64,000 nucleotides of DNA from Coniella vitis (lineage: Eukaryota > Ascomycota > Sordariomycetes > Diaporthales > Schizoparmaceae): positions 620,001-684,000 of the forward strand of contig WUJK01000005.1 in NCBI GenBank assembly GCA_011317545.1, read 5' to 3'. A program made the translations under genes and the position numbers. Under the pieces are notes generated by a model that saw nothing but the letters and a program-made list of their open reading frames with translations, did not search any database and was not told where the DNA came from. How positions within the stretch are numbered: position 1 is the first letter of the stretch; each line of letters starts with the position of its first letter. Positions 1 to 10,017 of this stretch are shown piece by piece.

Positions 1-1653
1 TTGCTCGCGAGCACGTTGCGCCAAATGAGCCTGGAGCTCAGCAGGCGTCATGGAAAACTTGTCGGTCTTTCTGCGAGCTTGGCGTTCAGGGGAGCCGATG
101 TGGGCGAGTTGGCGTTGGAGACGCAGCGATTTGCACTCTGCGGATCTGTTGGTGGGGACGCGGTCAAACAAAGCATCGAGTTTGCTCTTCTTCTTGTTGA
201 CCACCACGAGCTCACCGTCGTCATCAGACCCAAGAGAGACTTGGCTGGCCTGGGCTGAGGAGAATTTGACCCGCAATCGTCGTTTGGGCACAACCTTGGC
301 TGCAGGAGGGACTTGCCCTTCAGCAGGTGTGGCTTCTTCTTTGCCTTTGTTATTGGGCTTACGGGCAAAGGCTTTCATGTCCACTATGTCAAGCAACTCT
401 TCATCCCCCTCATTCACTACCACATTGCTGGCCTTGGACTGACCGGGGGTCGATGTAGCAGCATGTGGGTGGGCCACTTCCTGACTCTTTCCAAGCACAT
501 CTTCTACCCGAGCAGGAGGTGAACTAGGAGGGGTTCCCACATCTCGCATCTCAGCATCAGTGTTTTTTGAGGATGATGGAGGAGTCTGTGATTGACTGGA
601 GCCATCCTTCGAAGGCATGCTGCTGCTGCTGCCAGAGGGGCGGAAATTGAACCTCTCAAAAAGAGAAGTTTTGGAGATCTTCTTCTTGGTCTTGGCTTCA
701 TGTGCAAGCTGCATCTCACGCTGCATACGCTGTGTTTCGCGATTCATCTCCTCCAGTGCCTTTTTGCTCGCTTTCCGCGAGGGTCGCGGCTGTTGTCTCT
801 GCGTCAGCTTGCGGCCGCCCTCGTCGTCGCTGATATCGGAAACATCGTCGTCGTTGTCGTCACCTAGTTCTTGCAGTGAAGCAGCGGCGCGTGCTTCCTT
901 CTTTCTGGCTTCTTCAGCCTCGCGAGCCAGTCTTTCGTTGCGTTTCTTCTCAACAAGGGCCTTGAAGCGGCCGCTTTTGGTGGTGGGTAGCTCACGGTCG
1001 CTTTCCAAGTCGGCGGCAGGGCTAAAGCCACGTGCTGGTGGTGGTGGTGAAGCTTTGGAGGGCGTGACGAAAAGACCCGGTGATGCTTCGCGCTGTGGAG
1101 TTCCCGGAGCAGAGTCTGGAGCAGTGGCCCGTTCACCCTTCGACTTGAATCTCCGCGCGCGGACAGGAATATCATCGTCCTCGTCCTCATCCTCGCCCTC
1201 ATCCTCGCCGTCTTCCATTCTGACATCCTGCGCTTCTCCTGTCGGTGTCTCTCGTATCGTTGGATCCGCAACTCCCTGCATCCGCGCCGCCATGCGTCCG
1301 CGGGGCCGAATAACCTCCTCGTCGCTCTCCTCGTCTCCAGCTGCCATATCCACATCCTCCGTCGCATCCTTGTGCAACATCTTCCGCACGCGTTCTCTCG
1401 CGTTGCCTGCACCCTCGGTAGGCCCGTGCTGCACCTGAGCAGCGGGTGATGGTGAGCTTTGCTGCCGTGCGGCCAACTGTGACGTTCTGGAAGAGACATG
1501 CTGCCTGGGTGTCTTGTCATCGTCTGAGTCGCTGTCTACCGTTGCGAGCAGCCTCCTCAGCCTGGACTGTGGCGAGAGCTCGAAGCGTGTGGCGGGTGAT
1601 GCTGCTGCTGCGCTCCGTGCTGGGGAGGAAGTGGCTGGCTGTGACGAGGCCAT
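1..1653 (-). CDS. mrc1: Mrc1/claspin-like DNA replication checkpoint mediator (5' part, runs off left edge)
   Basis: Mrc1 travels with the replication fork and passes the stalled-fork signal from Mec1/ATR to Rad53/Cds1; it acts in the nucleus. The frame from the ATG at 1653 is open without a stop to base 1, giving at least 551 residues and no intron. Visible landmarks are a short N-terminal motif RLRRLLATVDSDSDDDK (about 31-47), an acidic stretch followed by IRPRGRMAARMQ (about 113-125), the segment KISKTSLFERFNFRP (about 325-340), EMRDVGTPPSSPP (about 369) and LDALFDRVP (about 490). These match what I recall of fungal Mrc1 in the same order. Several S/T-Q and S-P sites are present, as expected of a checkpoint-kinase substrate. 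The 3' part is outside the window. The opposite strand shows long open frames that are shadows. Family assignment is by recalled motifs only. Confidence 0.8.
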   Translation of the reverse strand, partial: MASSQPATSSPARSAAAASPATRFELSPQSRLRRLLATVDSDSDDDKTPRQHVSSRTSQLAARQQSSPSPAAQVQHGPTEGAGNARERVRKMLHKDATEDVDMAAGDEESDEEVIRPRGRMAARMQGVADPTIRETPTGEAQDVRMEDGEDEGEDEDEDDDIPVRARRFKSKGERATAPDSAPGTPQREASPGLFVTPSKASPPPPARGFSPAADLESDRELPTTKSGRFKALVEKKRNERLAREAEEARKKEARAAASLQELGDDNDDDVSDISDDEGGRKLTQRQQPRPSRKASKKALEEMNRETQRMQREMQLAHEAKTKKKISKTSLFERFNFRPSGSSSSMPSKDGSSQSQTPPSSSKNTDAEMRDVGTPPSSPPARVEDVLGKSQEVAHPHAATSTPGQSKASNVVVNEGDEELLDIVDMKAFARKPNNKGKEEATPAEGQVPPAAKVVPKRRLRVKFSSAQASQVSLGSDDDGELVVVNKKKSKLDALFDRVPTNRSAECKSLRLQRQLAHIGSPERQARRKTDKFSMTPAELQAHLAQRAREQ

Positions 1654-2823
1654 GGTGGATGGCCGGCGCGGGTGGGTTTAATGGGAATTGGACTTGACCT
1701 AGGGCTGAACGGCTGCGATAATGTCAAGAAAGTCTCATATTCTGTCTGTTTGGTCTGGAATGATGCTGTTACTTGATATGTAAGTATTGAAGTCGAGGGT
1801 TTCTGGGCGGGTGGTGTGGTTGTGTAAAGTGCGAGTAAAGTGGTTTGGGGGAGACGCGGTTTGGCTACAGTTTACGCGTCGAAGCCCGCCCGCCCACGCG
1901 CGTGTAGCAGGACAGGGGGGAGGGTGGCAGGGTTCACCGGGGTGTGGCAGGGACAGGGCTGGCCACGCTGCGGGCCAATCCCTGTAAGGGACCAGTGCCC
2001 AGAGAAGCAGCCATATTAAAGACTCTGCAACAAAGCACCATGCCAGTGATAGCTTCATTGATATTCTTTCAGGACACTATGGAAAGACACTGGCAAGCCC
2101 GTTATCCAAGATACTCCCTGCTGTCTCCTATATATAGTATAGTTAGAGCTAACCATGCAGATATGCTATTCAGCACCATAGCTGTATCCCCCAAGCCAAG
2201 CCGGCCTCGACGCAGCTCTAATGGCACCAAGACAGTCTCTCCGGCTGCAACTGCATGTTGACGCCCGCAATTTGCGTCGAGACTGAGGCCGAAAGAAGAG
2301 AGCCTTCAAGTATCATTGCAAGTCCCACCTCAAGCAGCTAGCAGAAAGGGGGCCTGGCTGCTTTGCTTCCGCCGTAGAAATCAAATGCATCTCCATCCAC
2401 CGTGGAGATTCCACCTTTGGGTATCGTCTCTTTGAACCAAGGAAAACAACCAGACTTTTTGCCCGACCACGGCCTCCACGGCCTTCTTGCACCGTAGTAC
2501 CCCTCAACGCCGGAATCCTAAAGGAGAAAGCCAACCGAATATTGAAAGACATGCCTGTGGGCCAGGTTCGTGGAACCAACCACATCTGCCTTTGCGCGGC
2601 TTGTTTGTTGTTCAAAAGGGAGACTTCGACCTTCCCATTCACTGCCTAGAACGCCCAACACCCACAAAGTGTGAAATCACTCTTGCTCCATGACGCTCTC
2701 ACTTGAGAGATCTGGTTCGCTCTCATTCACATCCATTGTGACTGAAATCCCATCGTCTCCTGTATGACCATTTGCACTGGCCGCCCCGGGATCACCTTGA
2801 CCTAATTCATGGCAACGCGCTTC
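1654..2823. other. Intergenic region mrc1 promoter / hfi1 3' flank
   Basis: No convincing gene. The part next to mrc1 (1654-2000) is its promoter side. Bases 2100-2700 contain a 109-codon open frame on the minus strand (2313-2642) with no recognisable family and no splice context, so it is not called. Confidence 0.5.
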
Positions 2824-4400
2824 CTATGCAACGGCCAAAGTAGACTCGAGCACGGTATCCAGCTTGTCCAAGGCGCTGTCGTCTGCGCCGGCCCAGTAAT
2901 AATCCGAATCAAGATCCATCTCGTCGTCGTGGGATATGCCGTTGGGCAGTTGAGGCTGCTTGCCCTTGTCGGGCCCACTCATGATAACGTCGCCGTCGGC
3001 ATTCTCCTTTGCAGGCTTCGCTTCATAACCTTGGACAAAGGTATAGTCGTGGATGTGCTCCAGTTCGCCATCGCGATAGTTGTTCTCCAAACCTCGAACG
3101 AGGACAGGGAACTGCGACATGCCGCACTCGGCAATGTCCAGAGCCAGGGAGAGGTCGCCCATACTGAGCGGTCCTCGCTCACCAGCAAGTTTCGACTCAA
3201 TAGGCAGCAGACCACACTTGTCCCGTGTGATTTCGTTGCGCTGAGCCGCATCCTCCTCCTTTGACAGTTGCTTCTTGTATCGGTGCGTCTGGATCCAGCC
3301 GGAGCCGGTCCCGAAACCGGCACTGCCCGAGTCGCCGGGTCCGTTGCTCCGGGTTCTGCTGAAGACGGATGTCAAAACCTCTTTAATGAAGGATTCGGTG
3401 GCCGTGGAGATCAATTGGGCAGACTCGGGGGCTGCAGATTCTAGGCCAGCCTCGTAGCAATATGGCAGCAAGCGTGCGTCAATGTAGCCGACCTCGGGAA
3501 ACTCGCCGGACTCCTGGGCGAGTGGATTCAAGTGGCGCTTCCTGATGTCTTGCTCTCGGTCTGGGATGTCTATTAGCAAGTATATTCCCGAGTACAGCAG
3601 TAGCAATCGAACATAGCATACTCATGTTCAAGCCGCCTGTTGGTGCAGCCTCTTCCGTGATCCGCATGCGCTTGGTCCGTTGGTGGTGCTCAGTGAAGAG
3701 GTCGGCCATAGAAGCGAATGGATCCACCTGTTACGCCAAGAAGTCAGACCATGTGTTCACAGGCATACGATAGGATAGTTGGTGGAATTGCGCACTTCGT
3801 TCTGTTGGAGGTCCTTGATGCGTCTTCGGTCACGGCTCGGCAGAGTCATGACCTCAGCCTTGAGGCGCCTCTCAGCCGCGTCGCCAGAGACGGGCTTGCT
3901 TCCTGCACCGACAGCTGGTTTGTCATTGGCACTGACCCAAGGGGCCAGGCCCGGATCGGGCAATTCACGCGTGACATTGGCGTAGAGTGCAGCGAGCAGC
4001 TGGTTATGCAGATGTTCCCTCTCGCCATTCGGTGACGTGATGATGGGATCGATGCGTTGGGAGAATTCGCTCTGATTTAGACGGCCTGTGGGATTGTGGT
4101 CAGCCAGAATTGGCATGCAAAGGGCAGATAGCAGCAAGCAAGCAAGCAAGCAAGCAGGAAGCAAGACGAACCAATGAAGAACTGGGTCAAGGATTCCTTA
4201 TAGATTGCCCATTGCTCGTTGCCAACGGATGATTTGAGGGCGGTATACAGGGGCTCGAGGTCGATGCGGGCAGGTATTATCTGGCTGGTCTTGGGCTTGA
4301 GGGTTGATGGGGTCGAGACGGTGATGGTTTTGGAGGCAAGGGTCGGAGTAGTGAGGCTGACAGCTGGGCGAGCCAGGTCGGCGGGATTGATATCGGGCAT
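2824..4400 (-). CDS. hfi1: Hfi1/Ada1-like subunit of the SAGA coactivator complex
   Basis: Hfi1/Ada1 is a core structural subunit of the SAGA histone acetyltransferase complex. The model has four exons: 4400-4172, 4085-3769, 3727-3622 and 3560-2824 (stop TAG), giving 462 residues. Junction frames agree. Intron 1 (GTTCGT...CACAG, 86 nt) holds a (CTTG)n tract. Intron 2 is only 41 nt (GTATGC...AACAG). Intron 3 is 61 nt (GTATGC...CCCAG). The protein has the SAGA-Tad1 family landmarks: RIDLEPLYTALKSSVG, LNQSEFSQRID, WVSANDKP, SGDAAERRLKAEV, LPSRDRRRIKDL, DIRKRHLNPLA.ESGEFP and FIKEVLTSVFSRTRSNGP. The start at 4400 (MPDINPADLARP) matches recalled homologues; an in-frame ATG at 4517 would add 39 residues. 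It is divergent from spc98. Confidence 0.87.
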
Positions 4401-5450
4401 CTTGTGGTTTGGCTGGGGGCCAAGGGAGTCTTCGGCTGAGGCCGGCGCAATCGAGGGTCGTGGTGGTTGGACCGAGGTGCGCAGGCACGCGGTGTCGCTT
4501 GCAGGAGAGATGCCCACCGCCTCGCGGCAGGGTCGAGACTAGGGCATGAGAAGGTTGGCTGGAGCTATGCGATCATTTCCATCGACTTGGATTGATGGAC
4601 TTCGGGGGTTGGTGGCGGAGAAAAGGATGGCCAAGTTGGGCTGATGGATGAAGTGAGGTTGGAATTAGAGTTGCGCTTGCCCGTTGCAGTTGCAGTTGCA
4701 GTTCAGTGTTGCTTGCCAAGTCCAAGCAGCCCCTAGCGGCAGGGGGGGCCTCGAAGCCCCAGGGCACGCCGAAACCCAGGCGGTAGTGGTCATTTTGCAG
4801 TGTGAACTGCCTGACATAGTACGCTACAATGTACTCTGATACTGTACTATAGTAAGCACCTTTCTATTGCTTGGCTTAGTGGCACCTCACGAGTTCCAGC
4901 GCACTGAGGGACTGAGATACCAGTCCACCCCAAAGACATGAATAAGGTATCCTGTAAGCAGTTATGAAAATGTTGTTAATCGCGAAACCCATTGTACAAT
5001 TGTTATTATGCTGACTTTTTTCTCTTCGTGTAGCCGTGCCGACTGCGCTGTTCCGTCTTCCATGGCGTCGGGGGGTCTGAAAGGCATAGTGCTGGGGCCG
5101 GCGCGCATCCTATGGAGCACCGTCTGCCATGGCTATTCGCAGCCCCCTGCATCACTGTCGTTACATACCAGCAGTGGTAATGCTACGGCACAGCACCAGC
5201 GGCAGCTTGGGCCAGCGCCGCTAGCGCGTACTTGCCCACAGACGCGTACGGACCAAAGTCAACATCTACTATAATCATCCAAGCAGCCAGCCCATCCCAC
5301 TCTGCCAATACGTCACGTTGCGCCCTGTTCGATCTCCACCGCTGCTTGTCGCTCGCAGATTTCCACTGCAAGGGGCTCTTCCACGACTGATCGCAGTGCC
5401 ACGCGTCTCCACTGCCGTGTCTGGGCGTTCCATTCTGCCAAAATGCGACC
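4401..5450. promoter_or_regulatory. Shared divergent promoter region hfi1 / spc98
   Basis: About 1 kb lies between two divergent start codons, so it must hold both promoters. No clear TATA box was identified. A (TTGCAG)n-like stretch sits at about 4682-4702. No coding segment is supported here. Confidence 0.4.
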
Positions 5451-5502
5451 ATGTCGCGCAACAACCAGAAGCATATCGACGCCGGCATCAGACAGCTCGT
5501 AG
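5443..5502 (+). other. Short upstream open frame overlapping the spc98 start
   Basis: An ATG at 5443 opens a 19-codon frame ending at TAG 5500-5502. It overlaps the assigned spc98 ATG (5451) in another frame. Ribosomes scanning from the 5' end would meet it first unless transcription starts inside it. Its effect is inference. Confidence 0.4.
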
Positions 5503-8493
5503 GGCACATCATCCCCAAAGCCAGGCGCGAAGAGGACAAGGACTTCATACAAGAGACGGTCGACGAGAACATTGAGCTCGCCCATGCCATCCTCAACGAG
5601 TAAGACAAACTGATCGGTCGCCTGAGCCGGGCTGGGCACCCTTGGGAAAAGCCGTGTTAACCAACCTCTTTGTCGCAGCACCTCGTCCCCCGCCATTTCT
5701 GCCGACACGAACCATGCCCACGACCTAATCAAGAAGAAGCTCGTGCAGACAAATCCCAGCGCTGCTCTTCGCTTCACCAACCTCTACACCCGCTTGCTAT
5801 CCGTCCCTGTCCTGCAGCAGAAATGGGCAATCCTGTACCTCCTCTACCAGCTGGCCGATTCCCCAGACGCAGACGAGCCATTGCCGCTTGAGGCGCTGAA
5901 GCAGGTCGCTGAAAACAGGAGGGTCGAAGCCATACGCCGGAGCGGGACCGAGCCGACCCCACAGGCCTCAAGGAAGTCTTCGAAAGAGGACGAGCACTTT
6001 CGCGACGCCTTCCAGCCCAAGGGCCTCAAGAAGTTCCCCCCAGAAGATGCGAGACAAGGGCCAGAAGATTCAAGGCGCGAGGACGAGGATGAGTCTATGG
6101 TTGATGTCAGAGAGAGCGGACCATCGGCACCAGTACCAGTACCAGCACCAGCACCGGCGCCCGCACCGGCGCCATCTTCTTCGAAAGCAAGGCCTCAAGC
6201 CCCTGTGGAGCTCCAGGCCGATCCGCCACCCCCAGAGTCGTCACTGCTGAGAGACTTGCCGTTTACGCTCCAGGGGCTGTCTTCAACTTCCCTGCCATTC
6301 ACCAAAGAAGGCACCCTCAAACTACCACCAACATTACCTCTGCCCGTTGTATCCCTTTTACACAGCCTGGCCGAGCCGTCGCTGCTATACAAGAGCCTCA
6401 CTGAGTGGGTGAATACACCCGCAGGTGGCTTGCTAGGCCAGAGCCTACGTGCCGCAGTGAATGGAGAGCTGAGAGCGTATTTGAATCTTGTTGCAGCCTT
6501 AGAAGTCCAGATACGGCGGGCGCTTTCTGCTTTGGATGAAGCAGCACCGCAAGGAGGGCTTGGGTCCTGCGGAGTCACACTCAAACGCTGTGTTGTCTGG
6601 ACAAGAGAAGCCACCATGGGATTGCGGCTCCTCAGCCTTATTGCAGAGGAATCCAAAAGCAAACGAGGCGGGCAGCTCATATCCTTGATCCACGGGTTTT
6701 CCACCTCCCACGGCGATCCCATCGTTGCCGCCTTTGCAGAACGACTGCTGGGCTCCGTAACAAGACCATTCTACGATATACTCCGACACTGGATGTACGA
6801 CGGCGAACTGCACGACCCGTATCGTGAATTCTTCGTGAGGGAGCAGGATCCCAAAGACGAAGAATGGCAGGATCTCAAGGCTCGCGGGATGAGCAGTGTC
6901 TGGAACGACAAGTACGAGGTCGAAAAGGGCATGATACCGAGCATCATCACGAGTGAATTTGCGCAAAAGGTGTTTTTGATTGGCAAGTCGCTCAACTTTA
7001 TCAGGCATAGCTGTGGCGACGCGCCGTGGGTGGATGACTATTCCAAGTCTTCTTCCAAAGAACTCCGATACGGCGACACAGCGACACTTGAAGCCTGGAT
7101 CGACGTTGCGTACAAGACGACGATGCAGCGTCTCATGGACCTCATGACGACTAAATTCCTTCTCTTCAAGCACCTTGGCGCACTAAAGAGCTTCTTGCTG
7201 ATGGGCCAGGGTGACTTCATTGCCCTGCTGATGGAGTCTCTATCAGCAAATCTTGACCGACCCGCTGGTGCTCAGTACCGGCACACGCTCACAGATAAAC
7301 TCGAGGGCGCCATCCGCGGCTCAAATGCCCAATTTGAGTCCCCCGAAGTCCTTCGTCGCCTCGATGCACGCATGCTGCAATTGTCTCATGGCGACATTGG
7401 CTGGGACTGCTTTACACTCGAATACAAGGTCGACGCACCAGCTGATGTTGTTGTGACCCCGTGGGGCAACAAACAATACCTCAAGGTCTTCAACTTTCTC
7501 TGGAAAATCAAGCGCGTTGAATTTGGCCTCTCGTCTACCTGGCGGCGTTGCATGACAGGCGCGCGTGGCGTCTTGCAAACCAACGATGCTGCGGTGCTGG
7601 AAACATGGAAGTCTACGCGCGGTGTGCTGGCAGAAATGATCCACTTCATCGGCCAGCTCCAGCACTATATTCTGTTTGAAGTCATCGAATCGAGCTGGGA
7701 CGAGCTTCAGAAGGGCATCACAAAGGAAGACTGCACGCTCGACGACCTGATCAAGGCACACTCCAAGTTCCTCACCTCTATCACCCGCAAAGGGCTCCTC
7801 GGCGCCAAGCTCAAGGCATACCACGACGCGTCGAGAGGGGAAGACCAAACCGGATATCTGGTTCAGCTCAAGGACATACTCGATAATATGCTCTCGTATC
7901 GAGATTCCGTCGATGGGTTATATTCTTGGTCCGTCTCCGAATTCACGCGCCGCCAGGAAGCAGACGTGCGCGCAACCTCTGCAACCGCCCTTGGCGGCGG
8001 CAGCAGCACCACTACCGGTCTTGCCCGGCAACTCTTCCCCTCCCGCCAACAACAACAGCAACAACAACAACAACAAGGCCACTCCAAATCAGCCTCAGCC
8101 GCAACCTCGAACCGCGACTCGCAACCAAACACGCCTGCCGCCGACGCCTCGTCCTTTGAAGACCCCTTTGCAGCGCTTGACTCGCCTGGTGGCGCGGGTG
8201 GAGGAGGGCCCAACTCGGAATTCCCAGTGTTGCAGGAGCGGCTCAAGATGCTGGCGGCCGCCTTTCAAAAGAAGCTGTGCGCGCTGCTCGGGGACCTGGC
8301 CTACCAACCTGACGTGGATCTGCGCTTCTTGGGCGTGGCCATGAACTTCAATGATGTCTATGTGCCCACGCGGCCGAAATCAAGTCGCCATAGGGGTACG
8401 GTGTCGGCTGCTGCTGCTGCTGCTGGCGCTGCGGCGGCGGCGGCGGCAGTGGTGCCTGGGTCGGCCATGCCACCGGCAACTGGGAGAAGTTGA
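5451..8493 (+). CDS. spc98: Gamma-tubulin complex component 3 (Spc98/GCP3/Alp6 family)
   Basis: Together with GCP2 and gamma-tubulin, GCP3 forms the small complex that nucleates microtubules at spindle pole bodies. There are two exons, 5451-5599 and 5679-8493, with a 79-nt intron (GTAAGA...CGCAG) that splits a GA|C codon. The product is 987 residues. The N-terminal 50 residues continue smoothly into an amphipathic start segment. The GCP N-terminal domain runs from about residue 237 (LLRDLPFTLQGLS) to about 540, with FSTSHGDP and WMYDGELHDPYREFFV. The C-terminal domain is about 540-930, with FLLFKHLGALKSFLLMGQGD, NFLWKIKRVEF and QHYILFEVIE. A (PA)n linker is near residue 125-140, a poly-Q run near 840-850 and poly-Ala near 960-975; these are likely disordered additions. 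An upstream ATG at 5443 in another frame may lower translation or mean a later start. Confidence 0.92.
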
Positions 8494-9380
8494 GATTGAG
8501 AGGACGAGGCTGGGGTGAATGTCCTATGTGAATGCATTCTGGGATAAGCATGGTGTTTTGATTTGAGTGTACACGCGTGCGCGTGTTGTGAGTGAGTGAG
8601 TGAGTACGTGTCTGTGTGTCTGTGTTAAAGACGGCTGTCAACGCGTTTTGAGATGAACACTCACTCGGGTGCAAGGGTCACGGCGTTGAGTTACTCTCCA
8701 TCTGTTCAGAAGCATGCATGCATTGATTTCTTTTCCTGGTGAAAGTAACAGATATCAGTTATGGTTTCTTTCTCTCTACACTTGGCCAAGTCTTTCAGAG
8801 AATGAAGGCTAATATTGCTGCTCCTCCTGCGATTTTGATAGCATGCAACAAACGCAAGCCCATGCACGCATTCGCAGGATTGATCACACAATGGAGTCAG
8901 TGTGAAGTCGTAGGTCTCGTTTCAAAAGGAGGGTATTGATATGTTATTAACAACTTGGGGTATCTGAGAATCCTTTCTCCTGTTCTCGACTTTTGGCCTT
9001 GCCCTTTTCTGCTCCCAATTTTCTTTTTTTCCCCTCATGCTCGCGATCGGACTAATCAAGACAATGAATGCGTCCAGCGTTGTCCTCGTCGGTCCTTGGG
9101 TCTCACATATGGAGGCCCATCCGAGACCAAAAGGCAAAACCGGTTACCAAAAAGAATGTCGCGATGGGACAAGAACATTCGCGCACCAAAACCCCAGGTC
9201 CTGCTCTGCCGTGTGGGAGAGCAGTAAGCAGCATTTTCACACATCAACAGCCTCGGATCGCCCATTCCGCCAGTTCTCAACACTGCAGTGCCCAGCTTCC
9301 ACCGTTACTTCTCTCTCGCTCTTGGGCTATCCTCCTCCACACCCACAAGGTCTCTCTCTCTCTCTCTTGAATTCACCCGC
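8494..9380. other. Convergent 3' intergenic region
   Basis: This is 3' flanking DNA of spc98 and the convergent MARVEL gene. It has a (GTGA)n/TG-rich stretch at 8575-8622 and a CT-rich stretch at 9350-9368. No gene is seen. Confidence 0.5.
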
Positions 9381-10017
9381 TCAAACCGTCGTGCGCCGAT
9401 ACCACCGTCGCCTCTCCCCAGCCGCCACCGCGGTCCTCCGGTTCCGCCACCGGTGAATCCCCACGAGCGCACTGACAAGCCAGCAAATGGCGCTGATGAA
9501 CGCAAAGGCCTCGTCCGCGCGCCACAGGCCACAGCTGTTCCACCTGCGCACCCAGATTCCGTTCCAGGTATACCACCATATGCAGGAGCCATGGAGCAAA
9601 TTGATCAGCAAGCCAAAGGACACAAACCAGCAAATGGAGAGGATGATGTCGATGGGCCAGGTGATGGCGGATGCCGAGAAGGGGATGAGCAGGATGAGGC
9701 CGAACAGGATGGAGAGGCCGGCGACGACTTCAGTGTAGACGAAGCGGCCGAGGGACGAGTAAGCAACGTTTCGGTAGATGTGGAGGAAGTGGCCTGTGAT
9801 GCCGGCGACTATGCTGGCAGAGGCGATCTGTTTTTGGTTTGTTTAAAGTGAATGAAGCAGTGAGTGTCATGTCACTGTATGTTTGGGACAGCCGGGGCTT
9901 GGACGAGGAAGAAGCAAGGAAAGAAAGAACCAGGGAAGAAGGGAAATGGGCTTCAGTTGCGGGGGGGCGTACCTCGGCCAGCCGAAGGAATACGGATGTG
10001 ATGTCTGCTGCAACCAT
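9381..10017 (-). CDS. MARVEL-domain four-helix membrane protein
   Basis: This small integral membrane protein has the MARVEL (PF01284-type) layout common in fungal plasma-membrane and eisosome-linked proteins; the exact role is unknown. Exons are 10017-9973 and 9827-9381, separated by a 145-nt phase-0 intron (GTACGC...AACAG). The product is 163 residues. Predicted membrane segments are about 10-33, 43-66 (YTEVVAGLSILFGLILLIPF), 70-94 (AITWPIDIILSICWFVSFGLL) and 119-139 (EAFAFISAICWLVSALVGI). Between helices 3 and 4 there are two Cys residues and an aromatic-rich loop (CIWWYTWNGIW), followed by the CGLWRADEAFAF motif usual in the family. The C-terminal tail is short and Arg-rich. The ATG at 10017 gives the usual short N-terminus. 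An in-frame upstream Met would add a His-rich stretch that looks like leader sequence. Confidence 0.8.

Noticed and set aside
617..1438. 273-codon open frame on the plus strand near the left edge
   Set aside because: Ser/Arg-rich shadow of the acidic, Ser-rich mrc1 frame on the other strand.
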